NCBI GenBank assembly: GCA_031411495.1
Contig: JANOBD010000022.1
Span: 111,209 to 175,208 of the forward strand
Length of the DNA stretch: 64,000 nt
Direction: 5' to 3'
From: JANOBD01 sp031411495
Lineage (GTDB): Bacteria > Planctomycetota > Phycisphaerae > Tepidisphaerales > Tepidisphaeraceae
In this document: one piece after another, positions 8,500-16,337 of the stretch
Position numbering within the stretch: position 1 is the first letter of the stretch
Layout of the letters: every line of letters begins with the position of its first letter
Translations under genes and position numbers: made by a program
Notes under the pieces: model-generated
Seen by the model: the letters and a program-made list of their open reading frames with translations, nothing else
The model's database searches: none
Told to the model about the DNA's origin: nothing

Positions 8500-9024
8500 A
8501 TGCGCCAATCTAATCCAACACAAACACTTACAACGCTGGGCGTCCACTTCCGCGCCGGCACACGGGCCGAGCTGGTGTCATTGGTCCGACATCACTATCG
8601 GACCACACTGCCCGCAACGGCGTGCGCCATCCGCGTGGCAACGATTTGCCGGCGCCGGCGCGAGCGGGTCATCGGCGTCGCCGTCCTCTCCTGGCCGGTG
8701 CCGCTGCTCGCGGCACGCAACCGTCACTTCGGCACCGTCGGCTATCGCAATTGCCTGCGGTTCGCCAACCGAAACGTCCGCACGGTTTCCCGAGTGATCG
8801 TCCACCCGCAGTTCCGTGCCGCGGGCGTCGCCGGCGAGCTGGTCCGCCAGCTCGTCCGCCGGTGCACCACACGATACGTCGAGTCCTCTACCCGCATGGG
8901 CGCTTTCGCCGGTTTTTTGATTCGTGCCGGATTCGTCGAACTCCCCGCCCGCCCGGGAGAGCCCGCGTACTTCCTGCGCGATCGCAGCATCCGTCGGCCG
9001 CGCCGAGGCGCGCATCGAGCCTGA
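8500..9024 (+). CDS. GNAT-like acetyltransferase domain protein (detached partner of the ABC ATPase)
   Basis: A 174-residue basic protein. The segment SRVIVHPQFRAAGVAG (about residues 97-112) matches the acetyl-CoA-binding motif A of GNAT enzymes (VHPxxRxxGxxxxL), and ESSTRMGAFAGFLIRAGF matches the C-terminal GNAT motif. The wording fits the acetyltransferase half of fused ABC-ATPase/acetyltransferase proteins. ATG at 8500 is preferred; a TTG two codons upstream is possible. It is followed 31 bases later by the small-terminase-like gene. Substrate unknown; a standalone role acting with the ABC ATPase is inferred. Confidence 0.78.
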   Translation: MRQSNPTQTLTTLGVHFRAGTRAELVSLVRHHYRTTLPATACAIRVATICRRRRERVIGVAVLSWPVPLLAARNRHFGTVGYRNCLRFANRNVRTVSRVIVHPQFRAAGVAGELVRQLVRRCTTRYVESSTRMGAFAGFLIRAGFVELPARPGEPAYFLRDRSIRRPRRGAHRA

Positions 9025-9055
9025 CCGTTCCTCATTTTCAAACAAGGAGCCTGCA

Positions 9056-9514
9056 ATGACTGGCAAAGAAAAACGAGACGCACAGAAACAGTTCCTTCAC
9101 CTGGTCGCGAACAGCACCCAGCCGATCGAAGACATCATCGACACGGTCGACATCCTGCCGGAGACGCTGCTGAACTGGATGGACGAGCGCGACTTCAAGT
9201 CGAAGCTGCACGGCATGCGCCGGTTCCTGCGGAAGGCGCGGGACCTGCAGCTGGAGGCATCATCGCTTCGCGCGGCGCGGATCCTCGCCGATCTGACCAC
9301 GCCGTCGAAAAAGGATGTGAACAAGCCGAACGTCCGGGCCGCGTGCGTCGATGTGATCCGGCTCGCCCGCGATTCGCGCGCCCGGCGACGCTCGCAGGAT
9401 GCGGACGAGACGCTTCGCCAGCGCCGACTCTCGCATCCGGACTTGTCGGATACCGAGGCGACCGCGTTGCTGAACGAGCTGAACGCGTCACAGGATCAGG
9501 AGAAGCCAGGCTGA
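9056..9514 (+). CDS. Terminase small subunit-like DNA-binding protein
   Basis: A 152-residue protein with an AAGGAG ribosome binding site (9044-9049) before ATG 9056. Residues ~15-45 (PIEDIIDTVDILPETLLNWM) form a helix-turn-helix like that of phage small terminase subunits, which bind the packaging site. The middle is charged and helical (RRFLRKARDLQLEASS) and the C-terminus acidic. Its place just upstream of the terminase large subunit supports the assignment. No clear family signature beyond the HTH, so it could be another HTH protein. Confidence 0.65.
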   Translation: MTGKEKRDAQKQFLHLVANSTQPIEDIIDTVDILPETLLNWMDERDFKSKLHGMRRFLRKARDLQLEASSLRAARILADLTTPSKKDVNKPNVRAACVDVIRLARDSRARRRSQDADETLRQRRLSHPDLSDTEATALLNELNASQDQEKPG

Positions 9515-9531
9515 GCGTGTAGTGACGCCCG

Positions 9532-9564
9532 CCTCTCCCTCTGGGAGAGGGCTGGGGTGAGGGC
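9532..9564. repeat. Dispersed hairpin CCTCTCCC/GGGAGAGG, copy 1
   Basis: CCTCTCCC (9532-9539) and GGGAGAGG (9543-9550) form an 8-bp stem with a 3-base loop, followed by GGCTGGGGTGAGGG. A close relative is at 32572-32609, with the same stem sequence and a similar TTTAGGATGAGGGG tail, which marks it as a dispersed genomic element rather than a local terminator. Confidence 0.7.
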
Positions 9565-9585
9565 ATTTATGACGCGAGTCGTTCC

Positions 9586-9674
9586 CGATCCGGGTGCCCC
9601 GAGGCAATGTACTCATTGACCCGCGCCGCCAGCCGAACGCGGGTCAGGAGTACCTGCCCCGGGGCACCCGATCG
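9586..9674. repeat. Imperfect inverted repeat element upstream of terL
   Basis: The arm 9586-9625 (starting CGATCCGGGTGCCCCG) pairs with 9638-9674 (ending GGGGCACCCGATCG) apart from three one-base gaps and a few mismatches, around a loop of about 12 bases. It sits 78 bases before the terminase start. It resembles the other palindromic elements in the window and has no coding potential I trust. Confidence 0.75.
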
Positions 9675-9752
9675 TGATTTCGTGTGCCGCAAACGCGCAA
9701 GAGCAACGCAATCTGATTTTCGACACATTTACTGCCAACTCTGGAGTCATGC

Positions 9753-11231
9753 ATGTCCATCAAACTCGAACATGACCTTCTGCTTCGTCCGTTGAAAACG
9801 CCGGATGACCTGCACCGCTGGGTGCGGCTCTTCTGCAACCTCGATGTGCCGCGCACGCCGGCGCGGCCGGGATCGTCCGCGCCGTTCGACTATCTCGTCC
9901 GCGCGTATTTTGAGCCGGCGAGCGACCAGGTGGTTCACGCGTGCCGCGGCGGCGGGAAGACGCGGCTCGCCGCCGTCGCCACGCTGCTCGACCTGCTCCA
10001 CAAGCCGGGCATCAGCGTGCGCATCCTCGGCGGATCCCTCGAACAGTCGACGCGGATGTGGGAACACCTTCTGCCCGACCTCACGCACGCGGCGCGGGAA
10101 CTGCTTAACCGGCGCACCGGCAACGCGCGTCGAATCCAGCTTTCCAACGGCTCGACATGTGCCGTCCTCACGCAGAGCCAGCGCTGCGTCCGCGGCCTGC
10201 GCGTGCAGAAGTTGAGATGTGATGAAATCGAAGTCTTCTCGCCGGAGGTGTGGGAGGCGGCGCAATTGGTCACTCGGTCGGCGGTCTGCGGTCGACGGTC
10301 GACGGGAAAGACAAATGCATGCACCGCCGACCGCCGACCAACGACCGCCGACCCCGTTCACGGAGCCATCGACGCCCTCTCCACCCTCCACAAACCGTTC
10401 GGCCTGATGCAGCAGGTGATCGAGCAGGCAGAGGCGGTCGGCACGCCGGTCGTGCGGTGGAACCTGATCGACGTGCTCGAGCCGTGTCCGCAAGAACGCG
10501 AGTGCGCGAGTTGCCCGCTTTTTGCCGAGTGCGGCGGCGTCGCGAAGACGCGCACGAGCGGGTTCGTCCGCATCGACGATGCCATCCGCATGAAGAAGCG
10601 CGTGAGCCTGGAGACGTGGAAGAACGAGATGCTCTGCGAGCGGCCGAGCGTGCGCGATGCGGTTTTCCGTTCGTTCGATCCGGCGATCCATGTGCGCCAA
10701 GAGGTGCGGATGGAGAACCCGTCGATGTCGCTCGCGATCGACTTTGGCGTCGATGCGCCTTTCGTCTGCCTGTGGGTCCGGACCGACGGCGAGCTGACGT
10801 ATGTCGTCGATGAATACCTCCAGAGCAATCGACGGACCGAGGAGCACATCCTCGAACTGCAGACCCGCCCTTGGCCGGCGCCGACGCACATCGACTGCGA
10901 CCCGGCCGGCAATGCCCGCAACGAGCAGACGGGCATCAGCAGCGTCCGCGCGCTGCAGAAGGCCGGCTTTGTCGTCCGCTCGCGGTCGAGCCTGGTGCAC
11001 GAAGGGATCGAACAGATCCGCGCGGCGCTGCGTCCCGCCGCCGGCGAACCGACGCTGTTTATCCATCCGCGGTGCCGGCAACTCATCCGCTCGATCACGT
11101 GCCTCGTCCACGCCCGGGTCGGCGCGAGCCTCAAGCCGCTCAAGGACGGAGTGCACGATCACGCGGTGGATGCGCTGCGGTATTACTTCGTGAACCGGAC
11201 GCGAAGGAGCGGGGGGTTGCGGAAATACTGA
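9753..11231 (+). CDS. terL: Phage terminase large subunit (ATPase-nuclease) with in-frame palindromic insert
   Basis: A 492-residue DNA-packaging motor. Walker A is ACRGGGKT (63-70) and Walker B is LRCDEIE (153-159). The C-terminal RNase H-like nuclease has the acidic motifs LAIDFGVD (Asp329), HIDCDPAGN (Asp380/382) and a final HAVDALRYYF. Four cysteines (244, 250, 253, 259; ECASCPLFAECGG) followed by RVSLETW and EMLCERPS match a terminase family I recognise from mobile elements. Residues ~176-201 are low-complexity (AVCGRRSTGKTNACTADRR), are encoded by an inverted repeat at 10276-10353, and interrupt the otherwise continuous path from VTRS to GAIDALST. The frame stays open across it. The only convincing phage gene of the cassette; whether it still packages DNA is unknown. 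Confidence 0.9.
   Translation: MSIKLEHDLLLRPLKTPDDLHRWVRLFCNLDVPRTPARPGSSAPFDYLVRAYFEPASDQVVHACRGGGKTRLAAVATLLDLLHKPGISVRILGGSLEQSTRMWEHLLPDLTHAARELLNRRTGNARRIQLSNGSTCAVLTQSQRCVRGLRVQKLRCDEIEVFSPEVWEAAQLVTRSAVCGRRSTGKTNACTADRRPTTADPVHGAIDALSTLHKPFGLMQQVIEQAEAVGTPVVRWNLIDVLEPCPQERECASCPLFAECGGVAKTRTSGFVRIDDAIRMKKRVSLETWKNEMLCERPSVRDAVFRSFDPAIHVRQEVRMENPSMSLAIDFGVDAPFVCLWVRTDGELTYVVDEYLQSNRRTEEHILELQTRPWPAPTHIDCDPAGNARNEQTGISSVRALQKAGFVVRSRSSLVHEGIEQIRAALRPAAGEPTLFIHPRCRQLIRSITCLVHARVGASLKPLKDGVHDHAVDALRYYFVNRTRRSGGLRKY
10276..10353. repeat. In-frame palindromic insert within terL
   Basis: Arms 10276-10305 and 10324-10353 are 30-base inverted repeats matching at 25 of 30 positions, separated by 18 bases. 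The left arm begins GGTCGGCGGTC and the right arm ends GACCGCCGACC. It is read through in frame by terL, adding about 26 residues. Confidence 0.85.
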
Positions 11232-11242
11232 GGAAGGAGCGG

Positions 11243-11349
11243 AATGACCAAACCTCAATGACCAACGAATGCCCAGGGACCAAACACCAAAGGCCCTGTT
11301 TTTGGTCTTTGGACATTGGGTCTTTGTTGGTCTTTGAGCCTTGGTCATT
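11243..11349. repeat. AATGACCAA...TTGGTCATT palindromic element, copy 1
   Basis: A 107-base MITE-like element just after terL. Its arms 11243-11275 and 11317-11349 match at 27 of 33 positions when folded. A second copy with the same ends, 104 bases long, is at 29145-29248. No open frame of interest inside. Together with flanks it fills most of the 198-base gap between terL and the esterase. Confidence 0.88.
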
Positions 11350-11429
11350 TTCTGCTCTGCGCCGATGTCTCAACGCAGAGACACAAGCCGGTGGATGCTT
11401 CGACTGCGTTTCCCGATATCCTCCTCACC

Positions 11430-12230
11430 ATGACCCGCTTCACCCATCGTCTCTGGAAAGATCGAGCCCCGCTTGCCGTCGGCGACGAGCCGGCGGATGT
11501 GCCGGAGATCGAACTGTTTCTGCCCTCCGACTCGTCCGGCGGATGCGTGCTGGTCTGCCCCGGCGGCGGGTATGGCCACCTCGCGCCGCACGAGGGCGCG
11601 ACCATCGGCGAGTTCTTCGCACAACACCGGATCAGCGCGGCCGTGCTGAAGTATCGCATCGCGCCGCGCTACCAGCATCCGGCCCCGCTGACGGACGTTG
11701 CTCGCGCGATGCGAACACTCCGCCATCGCGCGGCTGAATGGAAGATCGACCCGAAGCGGATCGCCGTGATGGGCTTCAGCGCCGGCGGGCACCTGGCGTC
11801 GACGCTGAGCACGCGTTTCGATGCCGGATCGGCACAGGACGCCGACGCGATCGAGCGCGAGTCGAGCCGGCCGGATGCGAGCGTGCTCTGCTATCCGGTC
11901 ATCACGCTGTCGGGTCCGGGCGCGCACACGGGCTCGCGGCAGAACCTGATCGGCAAGGATGCGCCGCCGGCGCTGGTCGATGAACTCTCGAGCGATCTGC
12001 ACGTGAAGCCGACGACGCCGCCGACGTTCATCTTTCACACGGCCGATGACGGCGCGGTCCCGGTTGAGAACGCGCTACTGTATGCGGCCGCGCTGCGCCG
12101 GGCGGGCGTGAGCGTGGAACTGCACGTCTACGAGACCGGCCGGCACGGCGTGGGATTGGCAAGCGACGACCCGCGGCTATCGGGTTGGAGCGTACTGATG
12201 ATCGCGTGGCTGCAGGGGCGTGGCTGGTGA
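11430..12230 (+). CDS. Alpha/beta hydrolase, acetyl-xylan-esterase-like
   Basis: A 266-residue esterase. The oxyanion segment CPGGGYGHLAPHEG (from residue 43), nucleophile elbow GFSAGGH (Ser117), acid HTADDGAVP (Asp206 or 207) and catalytic histidine in ETGRHGVGL (His239) are all present and in order. This pattern is common in planctomycete carbohydrate esterases (BD-FAE/Axe2-like) that remove acetyl or feruloyl groups from plant polysaccharides. No signal peptide is seen, so it probably acts in the cytoplasm on imported oligosaccharides. The ATG at 11430 begins the conserved MTRFTHRLWK; upstream in-frame starts fall in the palindromic element. GH43 and PL1 genes lie 5-7 kb away. Confidence 0.88.
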   Translation: MTRFTHRLWKDRAPLAVGDEPADVPEIELFLPSDSSGGCVLVCPGGGYGHLAPHEGATIGEFFAQHRISAAVLKYRIAPRYQHPAPLTDVARAMRTLRHRAAEWKIDPKRIAVMGFSAGGHLASTLSTRFDAGSAQDADAIERESSRPDASVLCYPVITLSGPGAHTGSRQNLIGKDAPPALVDELSSDLHVKPTTPPTFIFHTADDGAVPVENALLYAAALRRAGVSVELHVYETGRHGVGLASDDPRLSGWSVLMIAWLQGRGW

Positions 12231-12261
12231 GCCAAGGGAAACCCCGATGACAGAAATCGCG

Positions 12262-12290
12262 CCGGCAGTTGCCTTGCGACGATCTGCCGG
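12262..12290. other. Hairpin after the esterase gene
   Basis: CCGGCAG (12262-12268) pairs with CTGCCGG (12284-12290) around a 15-base loop. No T-run follows, so it is at best a weak or Rho-assisted terminator. It lies between the esterase and the outer-membrane gene. Confidence 0.4.
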
Positions 12291-12342
12291 TAACGTTTCG
12301 CGGGTTCGAACCACGCACAATTTAAGGACGGGACTTTTTCCG

Positions 12343-13335
12343 ATGAACACACTCCGCACACTGACACTCGCCGCCGCCGCGACGCTCGCCGCTTCTCAGT
12401 TCGCCGCCGCACAGACCGGGCCGGACCTGCTGCTGGGCGGCTTCGATGAGAACCGGAACTTCAAGACCGACGGCAGCCTGGTCTATGTCTTCGACGGGCA
12501 TACCGACAATAACGACTCGGACATACAGCTCTCGATCCTCAACGCCGAGGGAATGATGAAGCTGGATCTGGATAACCTCGCCAAAGGGTGGAACCTCAAC
12601 CGCGCCCAGCCGCGGGCGGGCTTCGAGTTCACTTACCTGAACATCGACTCCAACGATCCCGCACTCCCGGACCAGTTCAGCGATACATCCTTCGGGATCG
12701 GCATGGGCATCGGCCAGGGCGGCAAGTGGGTGGCAGGGTTGAGCGTCGCGCTCGGCCACGCATCGGCCAACGCCTTTGGCGACGGCAACGGCTGGTACGG
12801 CAAGGCCGACATCGCCGTCGGTTACACCATCGACGAGAACCAGAGCATCGGCTTCATCCTCGACTACGACGGCAACCGCACCGCCTTCCCCGATGTGCCG
12901 CTGCCCGGGTTCGTCTACAAGCGCAAGCTGTCCGACCAGCTGAAGCTGAGCGTCGGCTTCCCATACACCGACCTGGAATACAAGCCTGACGACAAGTGGA
13001 CGATCTCGCTGCGCTATGTGCTCCCTTCATCCGGCGAGGCGACCGTCGAGTACAAGGCGGCCGAGGCGCTGCGCATCTACGGCTCGGTCTCGAGCCAGAG
13101 CGAAGCGTTCCACTGGAACCAGCTCGCCAACAATCACGACCGCGTGCTCTTCTTCCAGACCCGCGCCGAGGTGGGTTTGCGCGGGACGTACAACGACCAG
13201 TTCAGCTTCATGGTCGCCGGCGGCTACGCGTTCGCACAGTCGTTCGAAGTCGGCTGGGACTCGCGCGACACCGACAAGATCGCCGAACTGAGCGACGAGC
13301 CGTACGCGCGAATCGGGTTTGAACTGAACTTCTGA
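12343..13335 (+). CDS. Secreted outer-membrane beta-barrel-like protein
   Basis: A 330-residue protein with a signal peptide (MNTLRTLTLAAAATLAAS, cut probably after AAAQ). The rest alternates polar and hydrophobic residues in short strands with many aromatic ends (FEFTYLNI, GWYGKADIAVGYTI, KWTISLRYVL) and finishes YARIGFELNF. A terminal aromatic residue after a strand is typical of outer-membrane barrels. AAGGACGGG lies upstream of the ATG at 12343. No specific family was recognised; possibly a porin-like or surface-sensing protein. Monocistronic by spacing. Confidence 0.8.
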   Translation: MNTLRTLTLAAAATLAASQFAAAQTGPDLLLGGFDENRNFKTDGSLVYVFDGHTDNNDSDIQLSILNAEGMMKLDLDNLAKGWNLNRAQPRAGFEFTYLNIDSNDPALPDQFSDTSFGIGMGIGQGGKWVAGLSVALGHASANAFGDGNGWYGKADIAVGYTIDENQSIGFILDYDGNRTAFPDVPLPGFVYKRKLSDQLKLSVGFPYTDLEYKPDDKWTISLRYVLPSSGEATVEYKAAEALRIYGSVSSQSEAFHWNQLANNHDRVLFFQTRAEVGLRGTYNDQFSFMVAGGYAFAQSFEVGWDSRDTDKIAELSDEPYARIGFELNF

Positions 13336-13355
13336 GAAAAGTCTTTCCAAGAAGA

Positions 13356-13437
13356 ACACGAAGGACGCGAAGTCAGAAATGATCTGCTTTGCGTCCTTCG
13401 TGCGTTTCGTGTCCTTGGTGGGTCGTTCTTTTCCGGT
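13356..13437. repeat. Palindromic element between convergent genes
   Basis: CACGAAGGACGCGAAG on the left pairs with CTTTGCGTCCTTCGTG on the right (one mismatch) around a ~14-base loop. The right side continues with CGTTTCGTGTCCTTGG. It lies between the stop of the barrel gene (13335) and the end of the convergent cytochrome gene (13437). Such CTTCGTG-type palindromes look like dispersed elements; it may also act as a two-way terminator. Confidence 0.7.
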
Positions 13438-14588
13438 CACTGCGCCAGCGCGCGAATGGCATCCGGCAGGTTCGCGGCCTGGCCGATCGTGAGGGTCTCG
13501 GAAGCGCCATTGGCGATCCACCACTTGACCGCCTCGATCTGGTCGGGGCTGAGCCCCTGCTTCTTTTTCGGCGGCATGGCGTCTTCATCGGTGCGCTCCA
13601 GCGAGATGCGCCGCGCGAGTTCACTGTCGGCGATATTGCCGGGCACTACCGTGTTGCCGCTCTCGCCGCCGGCGATCACGTGCGCGAATGAATCGAGCCG
13701 GAGGCCGGCCTTGGATTTCCTGGAGCCGTGACATTCGACACAACTGGCGAGAAAGATCGGCTGGACGATCGACGCGAAGACGGCCCGCTGCTCCAGCGGG
13801 AGTGAAGACTTTGGCGTCTGCGTCGGATCGACGGTTTCGATCGGGCGATTGCTTTCGCCGTTCACCTGCACCGACGGCTCGGTGGTGGGGATCGATTGCG
13901 GTTTCTCATCGCGGCGTCGGCGCGTTGGCTCAGAGTCCTGGTCGTGGTCTTCGCTCAGTTCGTTGAGCCAGTGCTTGACGGGTCGTGGCGCATATTCGCT
14001 GAGATAGGCATCGCCGTGGGAGATATTTCCGCCGAGATGGCCGGCATAGACGAGCCCGACGAGCGTGAAGCCGATTGCCAGGACATAGAACATCGACCAG
14101 ACCTTGCGATACGCGCCGCCGCGCGCGAGCGAACGGAACATCAGCGCCACGCAGCAGCCGGCGGCGGTGGTGATGCCCGCCCATTGGTGGTCGATCACGT
14201 CTTCGCCGCTGTTGCCGTCGAAGCGCGCCAGGAGGTAGCCGGTGATTGCGGCGACGATGGTGCCGAGGGTGGCGAGCCACAGGACGAGTTGTCCGGTCGC
14301 CCAGAGATGCCGTGCGCGGCGGAAGCCGCCGAAGAGGTCGAGGATCGGCATCAGCACGAGCAGGCCGATCGGCAGGTGAAGCAAGGTCGGATGAAGCCGG
14401 CCGGCAAAGCGAACAAGATCCTCGCCGCGTGCAACGCCGTCCGGCGGCCTCTGCCAGGCGAAGATCGCGAGCGCACCGACCGCGATCATCAACGGCAGGG
14501 TCAGCCACCATCGCGAGCGAGGACGTAAGGGCGCGACAACGACGACGGCATCGGGTGTGGACAAAGGAAGCGGAGTGGGAATCGACAT
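13437..14588 (-). CDS. Membrane protein with DUF2231-like helices and C-terminal Planctomycete-type cytochrome c domain
   Basis: A 383-residue protein. Residues ~27-185 hold about five transmembrane helices with the LHPTLLHLPIGLLVL signature of DUF2231-like membrane domains. Residues ~205-265 are a charged, Pro/Thr-rich linker. The C-terminal domain has a heme-attachment motif CVECH (283-287) and a possible axial Met in EDAMPPKK (Met338), matching the Planctomycete cytochrome C domain found with DUF1549/DUF1553 families. Those partner domains are absent here. It probably transfers electrons at the outer face of the cytoplasmic membrane. Divergent from the ECF sigma gene. Confidence 0.88.
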   Translation of the reverse strand: MSIPTPLPLSTPDAVVVVAPLRPRSRWWLTLPLMIAVGALAIFAWQRPPDGVARGEDLVRFAGRLHPTLLHLPIGLLVLMPILDLFGGFRRARHLWATGQLVLWLATLGTIVAAITGYLLARFDGNSGEDVIDHQWAGITTAAGCCVALMFRSLARGGAYRKVWSMFYVLAIGFTLVGLVYAGHLGGNISHGDAYLSEYAPRPVKHWLNELSEDHDQDSEPTRRRRDEKPQSIPTTEPSVQVNGESNRPIETVDPTQTPKSSLPLEQRAVFASIVQPIFLASCVECHGSRKSKAGLRLDSFAHVIAGGESGNTVVPGNIADSELARRISLERTDEDAMPPKKKQGLSPDQIEAVKWWIANGASETLTIGQAANLPDAIRALAQ

Positions 14589-14752
14589 GGGGGGAGAGTG
14601 TAGCCCATCTGGCTTGCGCGGCTACTTTTGTCACAACTCCGAAATGTTTCGACGGAGTATTCGCGATTTCATTCTCGCGGGGAAAAAATCTTTCCCGCGA
14701 CGACAATGTTGGGTTCACGCCGTCGCGACGAACTACTAAGCTCTAGGCCAAC

Positions 14753-15292
14753 ATGGCTCTGTCGTACGCCGAATTTCAGAAGCTGGCGTTGGCGGAACTG
14801 GCAACAGTCAACCGCGTGGCGCGCGCGCTGACGCGATCGTCAGCGGACGCCGATGACCTGACCCAGGAAACCTACCTCAAGGCGATCCGCGCCTGGCCGA
14901 GCTTCGAGCTGCGCGCCGGGGGCATCCGGCCGTGGTTGATGACGATCCTCAACCACACCCATCTCAACCGGATCCGCCATACGAGCCGGCAGTCGGCGCA
15001 CATGGATCACGCCGACGTCGAGCAACTCGCCGCCAGCGATTCGCCACCGGCCCTCACGACCGGCGAGGTCGACTGGAACCAGTTCGACGGCCACCTCCTT
15101 TCGGCGCTGAACGGATTGCCCGATAACCTCCGCACGACCCTGGTCTTATGGTCGATGGAAGACCTCACATACCAGGAGATTGCCGACTCGATGCAGGTGC
15201 CGATCGGCACGGTCATGAGTCGGCTGCACCGGGCTCGAAATGTGATGCACAAGCTCCTCACGGGGGGCGAAAAGGCCCCTCTTTCGGCGTAG
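14753..15292 (+). CDS. ECF-type RNA polymerase sigma factor
   Basis: A 179-residue sigma-70-family protein. Region 2 (residues ~10-75) contains SADADDLTQETYLKAIRAWPSF, and region 4 (~110-165) contains LPDNLRTTLVLWSMEDLTYQ and EIADSMQVPIGTVMSRLHRAR, the expected HTH. The sequence HTHLNRIRHTSR in the linker fits ECF factors. The next gene, 32 bases on, encodes a membrane protein likely to be its anti-sigma partner. Its regulon cannot be read from the sequence. The 164-base gap to the divergent cytochrome gene should hold both promoters. Confidence 0.92.
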   Translation: MALSYAEFQKLALAELATVNRVARALTRSSADADDLTQETYLKAIRAWPSFELRAGGIRPWLMTILNHTHLNRIRHTSRQSAHMDHADVEQLAASDSPPALTTGEVDWNQFDGHLLSALNGLPDNLRTTLVLWSMEDLTYQEIADSMQVPIGTVMSRLHRARNVMHKLLTGGEKAPLSA

Positions 15293-15324
15293 GAATAGGC
15301 CGGTGTTAGTATATGTGGAGCCCC

Positions 15325-15966
15325 ATGAGCAGTGAGCGGTTTTCAGATCCTTCCCTCAGGCAGTCGCTGGTGCGTGAAGCCGAACGCATCGGCGTCGAGC
15401 CCGCGCTGCGGTCATCCGTCGAGGCGCTTTTCGCTTCGGCCGAGGCGCCGGCGCCCCTGCCGATCTATCGCTCGCGAATCGTGATGCTCGCGGCCGCGGT
15501 GGTCGTTGCCGGGCTGGCGATCGGGTTCGCGTTCTTTCGCTCGCACGACGAAGGGGAGTACACGATCGCCGAGGCGCGCCTGTGGCCCGCCATGGCGAGT
15601 TTCTATCGGCAAGGCGTTTCGCCGAGCACGCTCCCGACGATGCCGACCGATGGCGGTCCGACCCTGAGCGACCCGCGCTACCAGTTGCTCGCGGTGCGAA
15701 GCGACCACATCGACACGGTGCCGTGCATCGTCAGCGACTACCGCCGCGATGACGGCGCAACGCTGAGCGTCATCACCACGCGCGCCTCCAACCTGCTTCG
15801 CGAGCCGGATGAAGACCCCGACGAGCGCTACGACACGGCCAGCGGCGACGTTCGGATCGTCGGCCACATCAAGAATGACTATTGGATCTGCGTCGCCGCC
15901 CCCAAGTCCTCGCCCGCCGATTTGTTCGATGATGCGCTCGCGCATGTCGTCCCTTCATCGAAATAA
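15325..15966 (+). CDS. Putative membrane anti-sigma factor
   Basis: A 213-residue protein with a short cytoplasmic N-terminal region, one transmembrane helix near residues 50-70 (IVMLAAAVVVAGLAIGFAFF) and an extracytoplasmic domain. GGAG (15317-15320) lies upstream of ATG 15325. The position directly behind an ECF sigma gene and the single-span topology suggest an anti-sigma factor. No zinc-binding HxxxCxxC motif is visible in the N-terminal part, so it is not a classical ZAS protein. The name rests mainly on context. Confidence 0.65.
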   Translation: MSSERFSDPSLRQSLVREAERIGVEPALRSSVEALFASAEAPAPLPIYRSRIVMLAAAVVVAGLAIGFAFFRSHDEGEYTIAEARLWPAMASFYRQGVSPSTLPTMPTDGGPTLSDPRYQLLAVRSDHIDTVPCIVSDYRRDDGATLSVITTRASNLLREPDEDPDERYDTASGDVRIVGHIKNDYWICVAAPKSSPADLFDDALAHVVPSSK

Positions 15967-16337
15967 TTCTCAATTCAGAATCGCCACTGCTGCGGCCTCC
16001 GCATTGGTCCGCGACGCACCAGCGCCGCGGTGAAGGCTTTGTTCCCCCACTGACGCCGCGGACACTCGAGCCGTTTCACTGCGCGCGTGCGCCGTTGGCT
16101 GGCCGCAGGTTTTGCACGGATACGAATTTTCTACGCGAGATGGAATAACCCGTTACCTCGACGGGGCTCAATCCTTCGAACGCACGAGCGTGCGACCGCG
16201 GCATCGGGATGTTCCCGGGGCGGCAATCGCAACGACGCGTGCGGCAGCACCTGCGTGGATATTCGCGTCCGTCTCACATTGACGTCGTGTGAAGCGAACT
16301 GCGGCCGCCCGCGCCAACTTCAGTCCCGGAGTTAATG
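15967..16337. other. 371-base gap without a recognised gene
   Basis: No convincing open frame. A small inverted pair CCCGT/ACGGG lies near 16150-16165. The DNA directly before the RTX-like gene should hold its promoter, but no clear -35/-10 pair is seen. Confidence 0.5.

Larger units (their letters stand above)
6594..11231 (+). mobile_element. Phage-derived terminase cassette (HTH, ABC ATPase, GNAT, TerS-like, TerL)
   Basis: Five plus-strand genes (HTH protein, ABC ATPase, GNAT-like protein, small-terminase-like protein, terminase large subunit) are interrupted by one minus-strand zinc-ribbon membrane gene. Base composition matches the host, and no integrase, portal, capsid, tail or lysis gene is seen from here to the esterase. 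It could be a decayed prophage, a satellite or a domesticated DNA-packaging set. The ends given are those of the first and last cassette genes; no attachment site was recognised. Confidence 0.5.

Noticed and set aside
6594..11231. A complete prophage
   Set aside because: Only packaging-type genes are present; no integrase, portal, capsid, tail or lysis genes and no attachment repeats.
12285..12315. GGTTCGAACC-like string that recalls a tRNA T-arm
   Set aside because: No acceptor, D or anticodon arms can be folded around it, and the barrel gene starts right after.
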